A DNA stretch of 64,000 bases, taken from assembly GCF_900496995.4 (NCBI RefSeq), contig NC_044024.1, positions 12,402,698-12,466,697 of the forward strand, given 5' to 3'. Below are positions 1-13,616 of the stretch, in pieces; position 1 is the stretch's first letter, and each line of letters opens with the position of its first letter. This stretch comes from Aquila chrysaetos chrysaetos. Its lineage: Eukaryota; Chordata; Aves; Accipitriformes; Accipitridae. A program made the translations under genes and the position numbers. The notes under the pieces were generated by a model. That model was not told the origin of the DNA. It did not search any database and saw only the letters and a list, made by a program, of their open reading frames with translations.

Positions 1-3000
1 CCATTATTTTGTAGAGTGCTTCACGAAACTTTAGTTTTTCTAAAAGTATTTTCTTCAACTAAATTCCACTCCATTTTCTTCAGGCAATAAATGAATTTTG
101 TTTACAAAGTACTTCAACAAGACTTGAAATTTCATTTATGGAAAATGGGCCTCAGACTTCCGAGGCATTTGAAACCATGCTGAAATATGGCAATTTCAAG
201 CACTTACCTGTCTCCTTCCTGCAAGTCTCTGAATCAAAGGTTACCATGACAACAAAGCCCACTCTCAGTCCAGCAGAATGAATTGTTTTTACATGACAGC
301 ATTATTAGCCAGGACCCAACAAAATTACGCAAATGAGATCCCCAGACAGCAGGACTACAAAAAGCCCAAACAAGCAGCATAACAGTTACATTCTAAACTT
401 AGCAAAGAAAGGAAAATGTCACCCAACTCCCCAGTAATAATTCTTTAAAAACCAAACCAAAAAGGCTGACCTCCTCCCAATGCCCCTGTAGGGCTACAGA
501 AGTAGTCCAGCTCTGCCCTGTTACAAGTTGGACTTGATTTCTACCCTGGGAAGTGGCACAGTTGCCTGCACATCCCAGCACATAGCCACTAGCGTTCCCA
601 GGGGGGATGCTGACTCCCAGCACACTCCCAGGAAGCTGGTTTGCATTATGCTGTCTACATGGAAACCCAAAGAGGGAGAAGAGTTTCTGCCTTGGGTGAA
701 ATGCAGCTTCTCACCACTTTGAGCTCCCCATGGCCATTGCATGATGCACCCAGGGCTCCTTCCCCCAGCACCAGGAGCATCCTTACCCCAAGGTAAGGAA
801 TTCTGCACATCTCTGCTTCTCACCCAGGACATCACAACACCGCCATGTGATGACAGACCCCCACCTCAGGGCTTCCCCTGCTCAGGACCACCTGCAAATC
901 AGCCTCCACATATCCTCTGGGCCAGAGCCCTCACAAGCCAGTTGCTTAGAGATGCTTCCCTTTATAACCATGGTCAGGTGAATGCAACCCCCTCCTCCCA
1001 CTGAGGATGTGCATAAGGTCCTCCAATCCTAGTTGATTGAGGGTTCACACTTGAAAATGAGTGTATTCTGGAAGCAGCTGTTCTCCAGAGGAGGGAGAGG
1101 GAGTCACTCAGCAATAAGTTGCTATAGATGGTCATTCAAGCATAATAAATCCTCCTTATCAACGCTGTCTCGCTACTCCTCATAATTTAAGCTGGGTGTC
1201 ATAAAGCAGTGTGAAAGCAAAGGCTAGCTTTACAGTCAAACTGGGGATTACAGTCTGGCACACATATTTAAAGACTCACAACAGCAAAGAGAAATTGTAA
1301 GAGGAGCCTAAACAGCATCCCTCGAATGCCAGGAGATGGGCTGATGAGTTATGGTCATTTCCAGCACAGGTCTTGGCTGATGTGTAGCTGAGCTGGGGTC
1401 AGACCAGAGACTTACTGTTCCTAGGCTTCTTGAGCAAGGGTAAAACCTGCATGTACTAAAAAAAATTGTGCATTGACTTTAGAGAAGGTTTCTGTCTGTA
1501 TTATATGCATTTTTGTCTCTCTTTTTTTTTTTTAAATGAAGATCACTGCATGCTTTTCTTTCTTTCTCTGAATAAACTCAGCAATACTATTTTGTCTCCT
1601 ATTCTCTCCCAGTCTTCACAAAAGTCCAAGACGAACCTTCCCCCTTATAAGCAACTTGCTACTCTGCATAGGAGCTAGGAGCCTTTGCTTTCTGATTGCC
1701 TCATTAAGGAAGCTAGCCCAGACCAGTCCCTCCCAGGCCTAAGCCTGAAGTTTACGGCACCACATCTGAAGGAGAGTTTGTAGGCCTGAAAGCTTGGCTT
1801 CTTTTCCCCAGCTGTCCTATCTGTGTAATAAAAGAATATTGCTTTTTCCTACCAGCCTTGCTTCACTTATGTCTTTTGCCTATCATGGCCGCAATGCCAC
1901 CTCTGCTGAAACCACTGCTGTCAATTCCTAGATTGCTATTTATCAGGGATCCCAAAGTGCTTTTATAAAATGCCCAATGCTCAGCTAGCTCCTACACCTC
2001 TCCCCTTCTGAAGTAAATCAGCCGGTGCTGGTTTTTGGACACATTTTCTCTCTGCTAGCCAAAAGGGAGGCCATGGGGATGGGGGTGGCGCAGCCCTGTT
2101 CAGCCCAGGGTCCCTGCCATCCCCGGGCTGGCTGACTCCTCTGTCCCGCCCAAGTGCCCTATGGCTGTGTCTTCCACACCCCCCACTGCAAAACACCCGT
2201 TGCAGCCCCGGGGTGGGGTGTAAAGGGAGACCTGAATCCCACCTGCAGTACTCCTCCCCTGGAGCAGGGACCATGGCAGTACACGGGGTACACGCCTGCT
2301 TTGTTGGCAACGCTGCAGGGTTGTCCAAGAATGAGACGCAAGGAGCCCTGCAGTTCCCACACCAGAGATGTCTTCCCTGCCCTGGGGTCAGAGCAGGGCT
2401 CGAGCAGGCTCCTTCTCCTGCTTCCGCTGACCACGGGGCTCAGGGAGGCATTCCCTGCTGCTGTGGGGTGAAGGAGCTTTGCTGTGGTTGGCACCCACAC
2501 CCACCGCTCCAGGCACATCGCCCAGTTCCCTCCACAGTCCATCACTTGCTGCCTGCTTAGAGGTGGAGGAGAAGAGGACATCTTCATCCCCAGGAAGGAC
2601 ACTGAGGATCCGCAGAAGGAGCTGAGCGTGTCCACACTGGGAAGCACCCCCTTTGCTGCTCTGGCTGCTGTTAACACACCACCCATCTGCCGAGCATGAA
2701 AAGGGAAGGTAGTGGGGGCAGAAGTAGCTTCACAGCCACTTTTTCCCACCTCTGATTGCAGTGAGTGTGCCTTGTGGCAGCAAAGCCTGGGATCCCCCGT
2801 GAGGTCCCTGCAGCCCGAAGCCTGCCAACGTGTGAAAGTATAAGGGAGAATGAATCCCAGCAAGCCACAAATCTGCCAAGCGAGGGTGTTCTCCATGGAG
2901 TGGGGCGACCGCAAAGCCTCAAACCATGCTCCTGCTGACAAGCTGCTGATGGATGAGTTTGGTCAGGAGGAATTGCGCTTTGCAGAAGAAAGCACTATTT

Positions 3001-3770
3001 GCTTACAAGGCAGACAGCATGGCAATGGTCCTGGGAAGAGCCCCACAAACAGGAGTTGTGCAGCGTTGGACCTGCTCATCTCATAGGGTGAAGGAACCAG
3101 AGAAGAGAGTTCCTTCCGCAGAGGGAACCCTACCTTGATGCTGGGGTTTCTGATCATACCACCCAAATGCATGAAGGCTAGCTTAGGGCTGGCTTTGGGG
3201 CACTCACCCCACTTCATGAGGAGGTGGTTTGCAGGAGACGTTTCTGGAACAGCCACCCTTTGAAGGCAGAAGATGACCACTGCGCCCCAAGGGACCCTTT
3301 CCTTCATGGGGCTGTGGGGCTGAGCCATCCCTGCCAGCCACATTGCTGCCTGGCACAGGGGACACATTTATCTGCTCCCCAACATCTGGCACCTCAGTAG
3401 CTACACATCAATGGTTCCTCTCCCCAAGCACTCCTGTAGTATAAGCACCTAATAATAAAACACAGCTATTGCATTCCTAAGACACCTGTCAGCCTGAGCA
3501 CTAAGTGCCGGGGTAATAAATACTTGCTCAGCTATGCCTCTTCTCCGCCAATTCTCCTGGCTCTGCCTGTTTTCATTAGTATTTCTTTTCTGTGGACACT
3601 GCAATTACACTCTGTTCCTCTTCAGGGCCCTTGTTCCAGGTTCAAATAGAGAAGTGATAATGCAGGGAAGCTTTTCACATCGCTGTTTATTTTTGTCTTC
3701 TGAGTCAGGAAGATCTTTTCAGGCTGGGACCAACCCTGTGCAGTTTTGATTGAAGAAGGACTCACGCGGT

Positions 3771-3786
3771 GGGGGGGGGGGGGGGG
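3771..3786 (+). repeat. G16 homopolymer
   Basis: An uninterrupted run of 16 G residues, preceded by GCGGT and followed by TGAG. It is a low-complexity tract that could form an intermolecular quadruplex. Its length is prone to polymerase slippage, so the exact count is uncertain. Confidence 0.9.
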
Positions 3787-5846
3787 TGAGCAGGGAAAGG
3801 GGTGAAAACTTCAGCTTCCAGCTTTTATGGTTTAAAACAGTGGTGGGCTCCTTCCTTGCCTGCTATTGCTGAGGTCACAAGCTACGCTCCTTCCTCAGGA
3901 AGACATAAGTATGCAGCCTGTACTGCTAAGACCCATGGTAACTATCCATCTGCCACAGCAGCTGCAAGCCCCGGCGCTCCCAAGCCTCCTCTGTCATCCG
4001 AATCTCTGAGCAAGAAGGAGGATTCAGCTGAATGCAGCAAATTCAAATGTGTAACTTTTTTGTTCAAGGTTGCAATATGTTTGGAGATACTGTCCCGCCA
4101 GCAAGTCCCTGGTGCAGCATCCAGATGGTGCTCAGGGAATCCGGGGAAGGGAGGAGGGGATTTTGTTCCTTCTTCAGGCATGGAAAACAACTGATGATGT
4201 CACCAGTTATTTGCTGCTTCTGCTATTTCCCAGTGGTAATTGAGGGGGGGAAAAGTCCTCACTGAATATGTGTGATTTGGGTAAATCATCAATATTTTTA
4301 ACTAAAAAGTAGCCAAAAATGCAGAAAAAAAGAATACAGGGGAACATAGGATGTTTCAAACTTAGTGCAATAGGAAGAACTTCAGCATTTCTTGCAGGTG
4401 ATTTTTCTTCTGCTTTTGCATTTGAAGAGATTTACTTCATTTCAGATCTTTCTGCCCAGCGAGAAATTTTTTCTATTAGTTGCTAAATATAACTTCTCAT
4501 GCATCCAAGGAGATGCAGTGAAGTGTCCAGATGAATCCCCTACACATTGAACTTTCTTGCCAGCAGACCACACAGTCACCTGGAGACATGGCATACTGTC
4601 CAAGTGATGTGGCATGGCCAGCTATGTGCTATTAAATCTCCCCTACCAGGGTAGCCACAATCAAAACTCCCCGCAGCAAAGGTCTCTGCACCATGGTAAA
4701 TCCCAAGTCATGCCTGGAAAATGAGTGGACTGAAGTGACAGTGGAGGTCATTGTAACAGCTGAACAGTACAGCAGGGTGGGTTGAACTGCCCACATTTCC
4801 TTGGCACACATTCCATTTACCACATGGCCAAAGACATTTGGGCTAAGGGACTCCATGTCCTTCTCCCCACCAGGGTCTCTTTAAGGCATGGTTCAGCTGG
4901 AGAAGTGTATCTGGTGGGTTGGATAAACCAGCGTCTTGGCCAAGGCCTCTTCTGCTTGCCCCTAGAGCAGCAGAAAGCTTGATTCATGTTGTACCTAAAA
5001 AAATGCCGAAGAGCTCTACTGGAAAATCAAAGTCTAACCATGGGCCACACACTGCAGGGAAAGAGCACTCCTCAGGGTCTCCTTCTTGCCCACCCATCAC
5101 ACCACCACCATCACATCTTTGAGTTGGTTCCCAAACTCCCCAGCCAATTTGCCTTGAACATACCTTGTGCCCTCCACTCCCCTGCCATCAGAAGGGAAAA
5201 TGTTTTACACACGACATGATGGGAACTATGGAATATTTTCAAGCTCTTTTATTTTCCCCCCAAATACCTATTTTTTCATGGGTAGCTTGTCTGCTCATCA
5301 CTGGGACAAACTCCCCAGATGTGCAGGTAGCCTGAAGCCCAGAGGACTGTCTCCCCAGGCTCCCCATCCCTTTGTATGTCAACATCATTTGGCTTTGAGA
5401 AACAGACCATGGAAAAAACAATTACACAGATTTTTTTAAAATATGAATTTTTATTTGTTTTGATTGGAGTTCGAGAGAGTGGGTAGAGTGGAAAAGCGGA
5501 GTGATTTAATTCAGTGAAGAGGTCTAGTCCTGCCTTGTGTGTTAGATCAGGAGGTTAGTAGGTGGTCAGAGAGTCCTCCTCCTCCACTCAGCTTGCTGAT
5601 CTTATTCATGTAGTTCTTGTTTCTGATGTTTTCTAATCTCTCTTCAGAACTTCATTGTAATTTTTTGAGACATTTTTCTGTTGCTTTAACTTATTGAAAA
5701 AGCTAAAAGCTGAAAAAAATTGCAGGACTCAAAATCCTGCCAATTAGAATGGGCAAAATTTTTTTTCCGGCAAAGGTTGAAAAATACAATTCAAAAATAC
5801 AAACAGGCATTGAACATTGCACCAAAAAGCATTTGAAACACAAATC

Positions 5847-5866
5847 AGAGAGAGAGAGAGAGAGAG
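5847..5866 (+). repeat. (AG)10 microsatellite
   Basis: Perfect dinucleotide AG repeat of 20 bp running into an impure purine tail (AAGAAAGG). It sits in AT-rich flanking DNA. Confidence 0.9.
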
Positions 5867-7980
5867 AAGAAAGGTCACAGTTTCCATGAGAAATCCCTTA
5901 AGAGAGTGGATACCAGCTAGTCAATAGAGAAAATAAAGTCAACAAAAAAATTAAAAAATGCATTTTTTCTAGTTGTTAATTATTTACAGCTGTAATAACA
6001 GGATTGTCATGCATTAAACTGCTGCCGGCTAGATTCTTTCTCATAGTGAAGAGTCTCACAAGATGGAAAACAAAGCAGAAGACATACTGGGGCACAGATT
6101 GAACCTGAGGGAGTGAAAATGAGCGTATTCTCTGGCAATTTTTTGCAGTGTGCTCTTTCCCATGATGGGCTGCCCTGGAGTGATGCTAATGCAACTTTCC
6201 CTAGCCTGGGCACCAGGGCTGCAGCTAAAGAAGCAGCAGGTGCCCTCACCTTCAGATAGGACATTTGCCTGTGGCTATCCCCAAGTCAGTCAACAGTGAA
6301 AATCTAGTTGATGAAGGGATACTTGTGGCCACCTGACTAGATTTGGTGGGCTGAGAAACTCCCTTCTGACAACCGAGAAGAGCCCTTCAACTCTAAATAC
6401 AACGTGGCAAAGGCAATGTGGCAATGACTCAGGTTTCCCAACTCTGCCCCTACTTTTTGTGGTTGCAAAAATCAAATCATTCAATGTATGATTGCTGTTA
6501 CATTTGCTGGGTGCCCTGCAAAAAAATAGGAGGAATTGACAGACTTTTCAGGGGAAACAGAGCTGCTAGCAGTGTAACATGAGCCAATGGACTTATCAAG
6601 TTGACAGGACCTTCAAGCAGCAGTGCAGAGAAGAGCCAAGAGCCTTCGAAGACTGTGGGAACATCCTGGCTCACGTAGCAAACCTGGGACCAGGCTTCCC
6701 TCTCTAGGCAGATGGGATTGTTAAAGCTGTGTGCAGAAGAGATCTGCACTGGTGGGGACCAGGACAGTGGGGAATAGGAAAGAGTAGCTAGAACATCATA
6801 TTTTGTCCTAGAGCTTGAGCTTCATGAGCAAAAACCAGCATAACCCCGCTTGTAGTGAAGGATGACAGGTCAAACATTAGGACTAATCCAAGCCTAAGGC
6901 TCTCTGCTGTTTAAAGCAGCACAGATTCCCATGGTGGGAGGCAGGCATACACCCAGAAAGAGAACCAGCTTTGTTTGCTTATGTGTGGTGACATCCTTCA
7001 TTCTCATGGCTGGGACACCACAAGGCACAGGTGGCAATTGCCGCTGACCGCAAGAACCTTTCTCCAGCAGCAGAGGAGGGAATATATAGGAGCTATGAGT
7101 GCAGTTGCAGGATCACTGCCTAAACGTTTCTTCTAAGACAGGGGCAGACGAAGGGGTGACATTAAGGGAGCTGATGCTGGGCACCATGCTAGGGGCTGCA
7201 CACCGCTGACTTACCATGACCCCACCGCTCACAGGCTGCCCAGCATCTGTCTTTGGTCCTGCGTGTGCTGAGCTGAGATCAGGTGCGGGTCCAGGACACA
7301 GTGGCAGCAAAGGCCTATGCTTTTGCTGACCCCTCCCACAACTAGCGCATAGTCACGTATCAGCACATCCCACTTGGATGAGCAGCAAGCAGTGGCCAAG
7401 GGCCAGCACTTCCCTTTGCTTTGCAGAACAGCCCAAGCTGAGGTGCAGCCCCTACCTGCGGTGTTTCTCTGACCAGGGACAGCTGGAATGGATCCCACCA
7501 GGTTTTGTGCTCCCTCCTGAAGCAGGCTCAGGGTGGAGACCTCACAACCCTTTACAATGCTCAACTACACATTCCCTGGTTGTGCTATGGGCTGAGGACT
7601 AATTGCTTATGGTATTCAGCTGTTGAAAAGCCATGCTCGCCTTCCTGGGAACATCCTAGTGTCCCGGACAGGACAAGGGCTGTGTTGGAGAAGTTATGAC
7701 ATCTGGGACTAAGTTTTCCTGAAAGGTGCTGGGCAGCACTGCCAGCAGTGACCTTGGTCCAGGCAGCAAGCCCGCACCAAGAGCCCAGCGTGGGCTCCCT
7801 TGCTCCCTTTGTTCCCTGTGCCTCCCAAAGCCATATAAGGACCAGCGGAGAGGGATGCACCTCTTTCCAGAAGATTTAGCAAAGAGAATGAGAGGGAAGT
7901 AAAGTAATTGAAAGTGGTCATTTTCTCTTTCAAAGAGAAGGAGGTTTGACTTTTAGGTATAAAGAGTTTGTGAGCATAAG

Positions 7981-8023
7981 TATACACATGCACATATGCA
8001 TATATATATATATATATATATGT
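7981..8023 (+). repeat. Compound CA/TA microsatellite
   Basis: Alternating TATACACATGCACATATG leads into a perfect (TA)10 run at 8001-8020. It is a simple alternating purine/pyrimidine repeat. Confidence 0.9.
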
Positions 8024-10809
8024 AAAATCCTTTGGCTGACTGAACAATAACAAGGTCAAACAGTAAGTATTTATACCTGGAAGCCATCAGTCTCATCCGT
8101 GTTGTGGCATCTTGCCAAAAATGCCTTCAGGAGTAGTTTAGCTTGATATGGAGAGAGGATTGGTGAATTGTTTGGGTTTTTTTTTCTCCCTACTTTGACA
8201 TTAACAGAGCATTTATGTTTTCATGAATGTGCCCGTCATCCTGGCTGAGCCCTCCCCACCCCCAACAGCCACCAAGGAGTCCGGGGAATGTTGTTTCTCT
8301 CCAATCTGCAAAATCCACACAGATATTTGATCAGGTGGGTTAAAGTGTGGCCCCTGAGAAGCATACAATTTGGGGAAGAGGGCCTGGAGCGAGGGCTGGC
8401 CGGATGCTGTGACGGTTCAGCCCCACACCGGCTCTCCACCACCCCCAGGACCAAGCATGTGGAAGGGGGGACACTAGCACATCCCTGTCAAACCGTTTCC
8501 CAGGTGAACCTATCGGGAGCTGCCTGGTCCTCTCCTGCTCATGGCATGCCCTGGCACGCTGGGGGAGTGCGGTACCTGTCCTCAATACCCACTCACCTTT
8601 GACTGTGATCCTTCCTTTAACAGCAGTGTGTGTTTAACTGCTCTGTTCCTCCAGCAGCTGCAAAGAGAACTGCGAAGAGGCTGTTTCTACAGCACCCTCC
8701 AGGACAGGCAACAGCTCTAGGTTTCTGATGGTCTCAGAGAGGTTCTTAGCAGAACAGAGGGTGTTCCAATGTGAGGTGATCTGGAGCAAGAGAAACCCCT
8801 TCCTGCTACGTGATGCAGCCCTTAATCCCCCCAAGGGATGGCTGAAAGGAATCCAAGATATGGACAGAAGAAATCAAGGCAGCAGATGAGAAATGAATAG
8901 ACCTTGTGTCCATAGGACAGGCTTGCAGAAACAGACTGGTCGTGACCTTGTTTGCATGCATGGCTTGTGTCTGCGAACAGCAAGCATTGGGGTCTGCTTG
9001 CACAGGAGATGTCCTACAGCAAAAAAACTAGGACACTGCCACTGCCACTGAGCTGGCGAGGATCAGGACAGGGGTGAGCTGTGTTGGCCACAGCACTTAT
9101 CTGTGAAACCTAGGGAGTGGCGAAGCCAGCTTTGCTTATGTTGAGCTTGGTGCATGGAGGAGAACTGGGAAGCTCTGTCTCGGGTGTCACAGTCCTGCTC
9201 GGTGACGTTCAAGAAGCTTCGAGGTATTGTATGGGGATAACTCCATCAGCCCTTTAGAAGAACAGGTGGCACCAAGGGACCACTTCTCCGCCATCCTTCT
9301 CATGTCACCCTGCAGAAATGTCACAGCACTAACACGGCGCTTACAGCCACCACGTGCTGCCTCCCCTGCCCGCTCAGAGGACCTCAGCCGAACCGTCCCC
9401 TGCCTCCCCGGGGCACAGAGCTCCTGAAAGCCACACTGCTTTTGCCCATGTGCAGTTTCAGAGGAGGGAAGAGGCAAGCTGCCAGCACCAAAATGTCCGT
9501 CTGACATTTTCAGGAGAATTGCAACTGCAGGCTTGGACTGCACTGTTTGTGTCCCAGGTGGTGCAAGCTACAAAACGGGAGCACAGACTGAACAGATCAT
9601 TTTTATCACCCGCAAAGACTTCTAATTCCTGCCTGGGAGATGCTCATCAAGTCAGGGAGGCTTTGGGCCTTGCCAGAAGAAAAGAAATATTGGAGTACTG
9701 AGGTTCACAGCAAAATGAAGTGGCCACTCCGTGCACAACTGTGGATTAGATTATCAATGGCCATGTACAGATCTATTCCTATACAGGAACAATTATAAAA
9801 ATGGAGCCCTTAGATACTATCACAGCAAGCAGTAAACCCCAGTAACTGATGCTAGGTTAGCTCCGGCCCGGCGTGCCCTTAGATGAAGCCCCCATCAGCA
9901 GCCTGGTGTTAGCTGGGAAGGAAACGTCCCAATTTGAGCTGCTGACAGATTTAAAAAAAAAAGAACATTATCTTCTCTGTGATGTCTGCTGGCAGGAGAT
10001 GTTAAACCACTTATTTATAACTATCTTCCCAAAATGCTTCCCTGCTTGGAAGCCAAACTACAAATCCTGTTTGGTTTGTTGTCTTTAACCAAAGGATGCC
10101 GGTATTTCTGCTTCCAGCTGGCAAAAAGACTTGAAGCCAGTGCCAGGCTTCAGTGGGAATAGACTTGGCTTTCAAGGCGTGCTAACACAGATCCAGGAAG
10201 GGAGCCTTTTATCAGGCAGAGAGCAAAGTTTTTGGAGTCAGGAAGAGCAAAGATGAGCCAGCAGATGGGTGTCACCGACAAGCCAGATCGGTGGGTTGTG
10301 TCCTGGGGAGGGACAAGCGTGTTGGCGTTGCAGGGAGGAAAGGACTGGGGGAAGAGACTGGCAGGAGATTCACCCCAACAGTTCGGCGAGACAGGTCGGA
10401 TCACCCGCAGGAAGCGAAGAGGCTCAGATGCTGCCCCAGTACTGTCCCTGGCACTGCAGAGAGGTCCAGTCCCGGCACCTTGAGCATCACCCTGCTGCAC
10501 TGTGCCCTGGGCGGGCAACAAAGGCAGTGCCTGCAGGTGCTTGGGCTGCCAAGAAGCTGATGGTAAGACCTGACAGTTTACGGAGAGCTCTATGAAGCAG
10601 GCATCAACAGACACAGGGAGACGTAGCAAGGCAATGTGCAGTAGGACGTGGCCCTCGGGGTAGAGGGGATTTTGGGGAATGCCCAGGCTTGCAGAGGAGA
10701 CCACCTCTACGCCGAGGCCAGCTCAAGTCAGCTAAGTCACTGGATCCTGTATTTAAACTTGCCTTTGATGTAATTCCATTAGTAAACACAATATACTCTT
10801 TGTTACCAT

Positions 10810-10815
10810 TTTATT
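10810..10815 (-). terminator. GABRA3: Candidate distal polyadenylation signal
   Basis: AATAAA on the minus strand. It is followed within about 15-30 bases by a T/G-rich run (TATATTGTGTTTAC) that could act as the downstream element. The upstream flank is AT-rich, as is usual at the end of a long 3' UTR. Assignment to GABRA3 rests on strand and position only. Confidence 0.45.
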
Positions 10816-11140
10816 GTGTTTGTTTTGCTTTTTATAGGGTTTCTATTCCATTCACTTAGGCCTGAGTATTATAGTGACATGAATGTTTTATGAGATACAC
10901 TTCATCTAGCTTATTTAAGAAAATGACATCCAAGTAGTTTCCAAAACAAACAGCCTCATGGCTGGTTAGTGTAGCACTTGCCACCGGAAAGCCCGGGGAG
11001 CAGAAGGGTGGCAGCAATGGCACTCGCTGCTGGAGGGGACGGTGCTCGCATGGAGGGAGCACAGGAACCTCGGTGGCGAGGGGTACGGGGCCGCGGCAGG
11101 GCAGTGCTGGGGCGGCCGGGCTGTCGGAGCGGGGTGTCTG

Positions 11141-11161
11141 CAGCAGCAGCAGCAGCAGCAG
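11141..11161 (-). repeat. (CAG/CTG)7 trinucleotide repeat
   Basis: Seven perfect CAG units on the plus strand, which read as CTG on the strand transcribed for GABRA3. The flanks are GC-rich with several CpGs (10980-11140). If the 3' UTR extends this far, the transcript carries a short CUG tract. Several overlapping frames are open here because of the repeat, but none resembles a known protein. Confidence 0.85.
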
Positions 11162-13405
11162 GAGGCCAGTGCCAGGAGGAACTGGGTGCCCCAGGTGCAA
11201 AAGCAGCCGGGATGTCCCCCCTGCTCAGCAGAAGGGCTGGGGATGGTGCACTCTCCCTCTGCTCCGACAACCCGATGCTGGGCGCAAAGAGGGAGAGCTC
11301 CTGGGCTTTCCCCTCTTCACCACCCAGCAGGGAGCCCTCGATGATGAAAGGCACTGTAGAAATGTCATGGCCAGTTTGGGGTGCGGATGCTGTGGGGGAG
11401 GATGGGGAGAGAGCTAGTTTCCTTAGCATCGGCTTGGGCGGGGAGGTTGCCACCTCTTGCCTGATGCTGCCTGTTGGCGTGGACGCACTTGTGGACTGAA
11501 CACAATGGGGGCTGAGCTAAATGTCTCAGGGCTCCTCTCCTCACCGCAGCTGTAGGCAGGGGGAGCGACAGCACTGCTGTTGAGCCAGCAAGATTGGTTA
11601 GGGATGGGCAGGACACGCACCAGTGTCACCCACGCTGCAGGACAAAGTGGCCTGGTCTCCCACACTCCATCCTGCCATCCCCATGGATATTCCAGGTGGG
11701 GCAAATCCTGTGCCTTGTGCTCAGCCCTGCTCCTGCATGGGCAGGGGTAAACTGAACTGGGCACAGCGGCTCAAAGCAATACTGAAGACATCACCTTGGG
11801 GGTGCTGGGGCTTCGGCCTGTCTGCATGTACCTGAAATGTGCTGAGGGCAGCTCAGGGGGGCCAGGAAAGAGGGGGTGCATCCCACCCTGGGAGCAGGGC
11901 TGCTGGCAGGATCAGTGCTGCCCACGGCCTAGGGATGAGAACTCACCAGGCAGAGGATGTCCTTCCTTGTAGCAGGACAGTGTGTCCATGGGTCTGGGCA
12001 CCAGGGAGTGGGGACATATGATTGGATGCCACCATCTTGTGCTGCTGCTGGGAAGGGGACGACCACTGGTTTGGGTCCTTGACTGTAGTGACCAGGAAGG
12101 GAGAAAAAGCCTCTCTCCAAGGCACTGGAGGACTTTCCTTGGAAGAGCGTGCAGGTGTTAGAGTTGGGTCTTATCTCAATGGCTTTGTGGGATGGCACCT
12201 GGCTCACATGGCTCTCCGGGACAGCAGTATCACCCTGCTGTTTCGAAGAGTGCCTTCTGCTGTTCTCCCGTGGTGCTGAGGATGCTGTTCAGCAGGGGCA
12301 GGGAGGTACTTGGGGACCGACTGTCCCCTGACTCACCCCCACAGGTGGCCCCAGTGTGTCCCACAGGAAACAGCCTGCACCCGAGCTGGCCTGAACCAAC
12401 ATCGCTGCTGCTCTGGTGCACCGGAGCAGGGATGCACCATGAGCTGGACTCTCCCGGGCTGTGCTCCTCCCTGTCAGTGTGGATTACCTGAGACGCAGGG
12501 GCTTCTTTGACTAAATCCACCCACGAGCAGTGCGATACTACAGAGGGCTGCTGAGTAGCCAAAGGAAGATGAATGGGGAGCTGGAAGAAGGGGCGGGGAC
12601 AGAGAGGAGATGCCAAGAAGGATAAGTGGATTGGGCCAAGAGAAAGTGATAAACCACCCATGTGAACACGAACTCTACGGCTTCCAGTCCTGATGCTGAA
12701 TGCGTGCGGCCTCACAGCTACTATCTCCTCCAAGGCATTATAAAGCTCCTGTCTTCACTTCCTGACTGACCCTGGAAAAAATTATTTCTCTGGTAGGAAC
12801 CACCCCACCCTCTAACATGAATTGTCCCAGGAGTGCAGGATGGCAGACAGACAAGACCTTTCTCACCAGTTCTTGTCTGGGGAGAGGCACGGAGGAAACC
12901 AGCAGCTGGGTTTGGTGAAGACAGAGAGGAAGAAGCCCTGTACATACCTACAAGATGCTGCCACCCTGTTCCAGCACTGCAATGGCTCCATGGACCACAG
13001 CAATGGTGGGTTTGCCCCCAGCAGGCATTGGGCTACAAGCTGGCCCACACTGCACTGCTCCCTCAGTGGACCAGCTCACCTGCATCCACAGCCTGGGCAG
13101 TGCCACCTAGCACAAAGTGCCAGGCACTGAAGAGCAGCCCAGCTGACAGGCTGACTCTGGAGGCCTCCAGATCCTTGAGCCCAGGCCACCAGGAGCATCC
13201 ACCATGCTAGGGCAGTCCATCGCAGAAGAGGAGGAGGGGGGTGGACTGCAGCAGCAGCCCCCAGCAGAGTGGAGCGTGGAATGGCAGTGGCATGCAGACC
13301 ATGCGAACGGCAGGAGGTAGAGGAGGAGAAATGGAAGCACAGGGTGACTTGGACAGATGAGGGACATCAGACTCACGATGTTAGAGGCACAACTTGTTAT
13401 GATCC

Positions 13406-13418
13406 TTTTTTTTTTTTT
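13406..13418 (-). repeat. T13/A13 homopolymer in putative 3' UTR
   Basis: Thirteen T on the plus strand read as A13 in the GABRA3 transcript, 200 bases after the stop. A genomic A-tract here can cause internal priming in oligo-dT libraries and mimic a polyadenylation site. Confidence 0.8.
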
Positions 13419-13616
13419 CCTTTCGTCATCAAAGTAAAATGAAACTAAAGTATAAGGGATTAAATTAAAATCACAGTTTTGTTTACATTATAAAAGAACG
13501 ATCTAATAATAATAATATCAAATGAACAATAATAATTAAACAAAACAGGAAAGAAGAAAGCCCTGGAGAATTCCTGCCTGGATGGTGCTCACTGATGGAA
13601 GGTTTGTGTGACTGGT

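Larger units (their letters stand above)
1..10789. other. Flanking/intergenic DNA, no supported gene
   Basis: This stretch lies beyond the 3' end of GABRA3. I see no exon with recognisable protein similarity on either strand. It is unique-looking DNA of mixed composition, GC-rich at about 2000-3400 and AT-rich at about 5400-6000. It carries simple repeats (a G16 run, an (AG)10 run, a TA/CA microsatellite). Known synteny in birds puts a gamma-type GABA-A subunit gene next to GABRA3, so upstream parts of that gene could lie at or beyond the left edge. Nothing readable here shows it. Confidence 0.5.

Noticed and set aside
2159..2941. 260-codon open frame on the minus strand
   Set aside because: It lies in GC-rich DNA where several other frames on both strands are also open. 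It has no recognisable domain, no splice context and irregular composition. It is probably a chance ORF.
10856..11200. Minus-strand frame starting with a signal-peptide-like Leu run
   Set aside because: The leucines are just the (CTG)7 repeat in one frame. No GABA-A gamma or other receptor N-terminal sequence follows, so I did not call a first exon of a neighbouring subunit gene.
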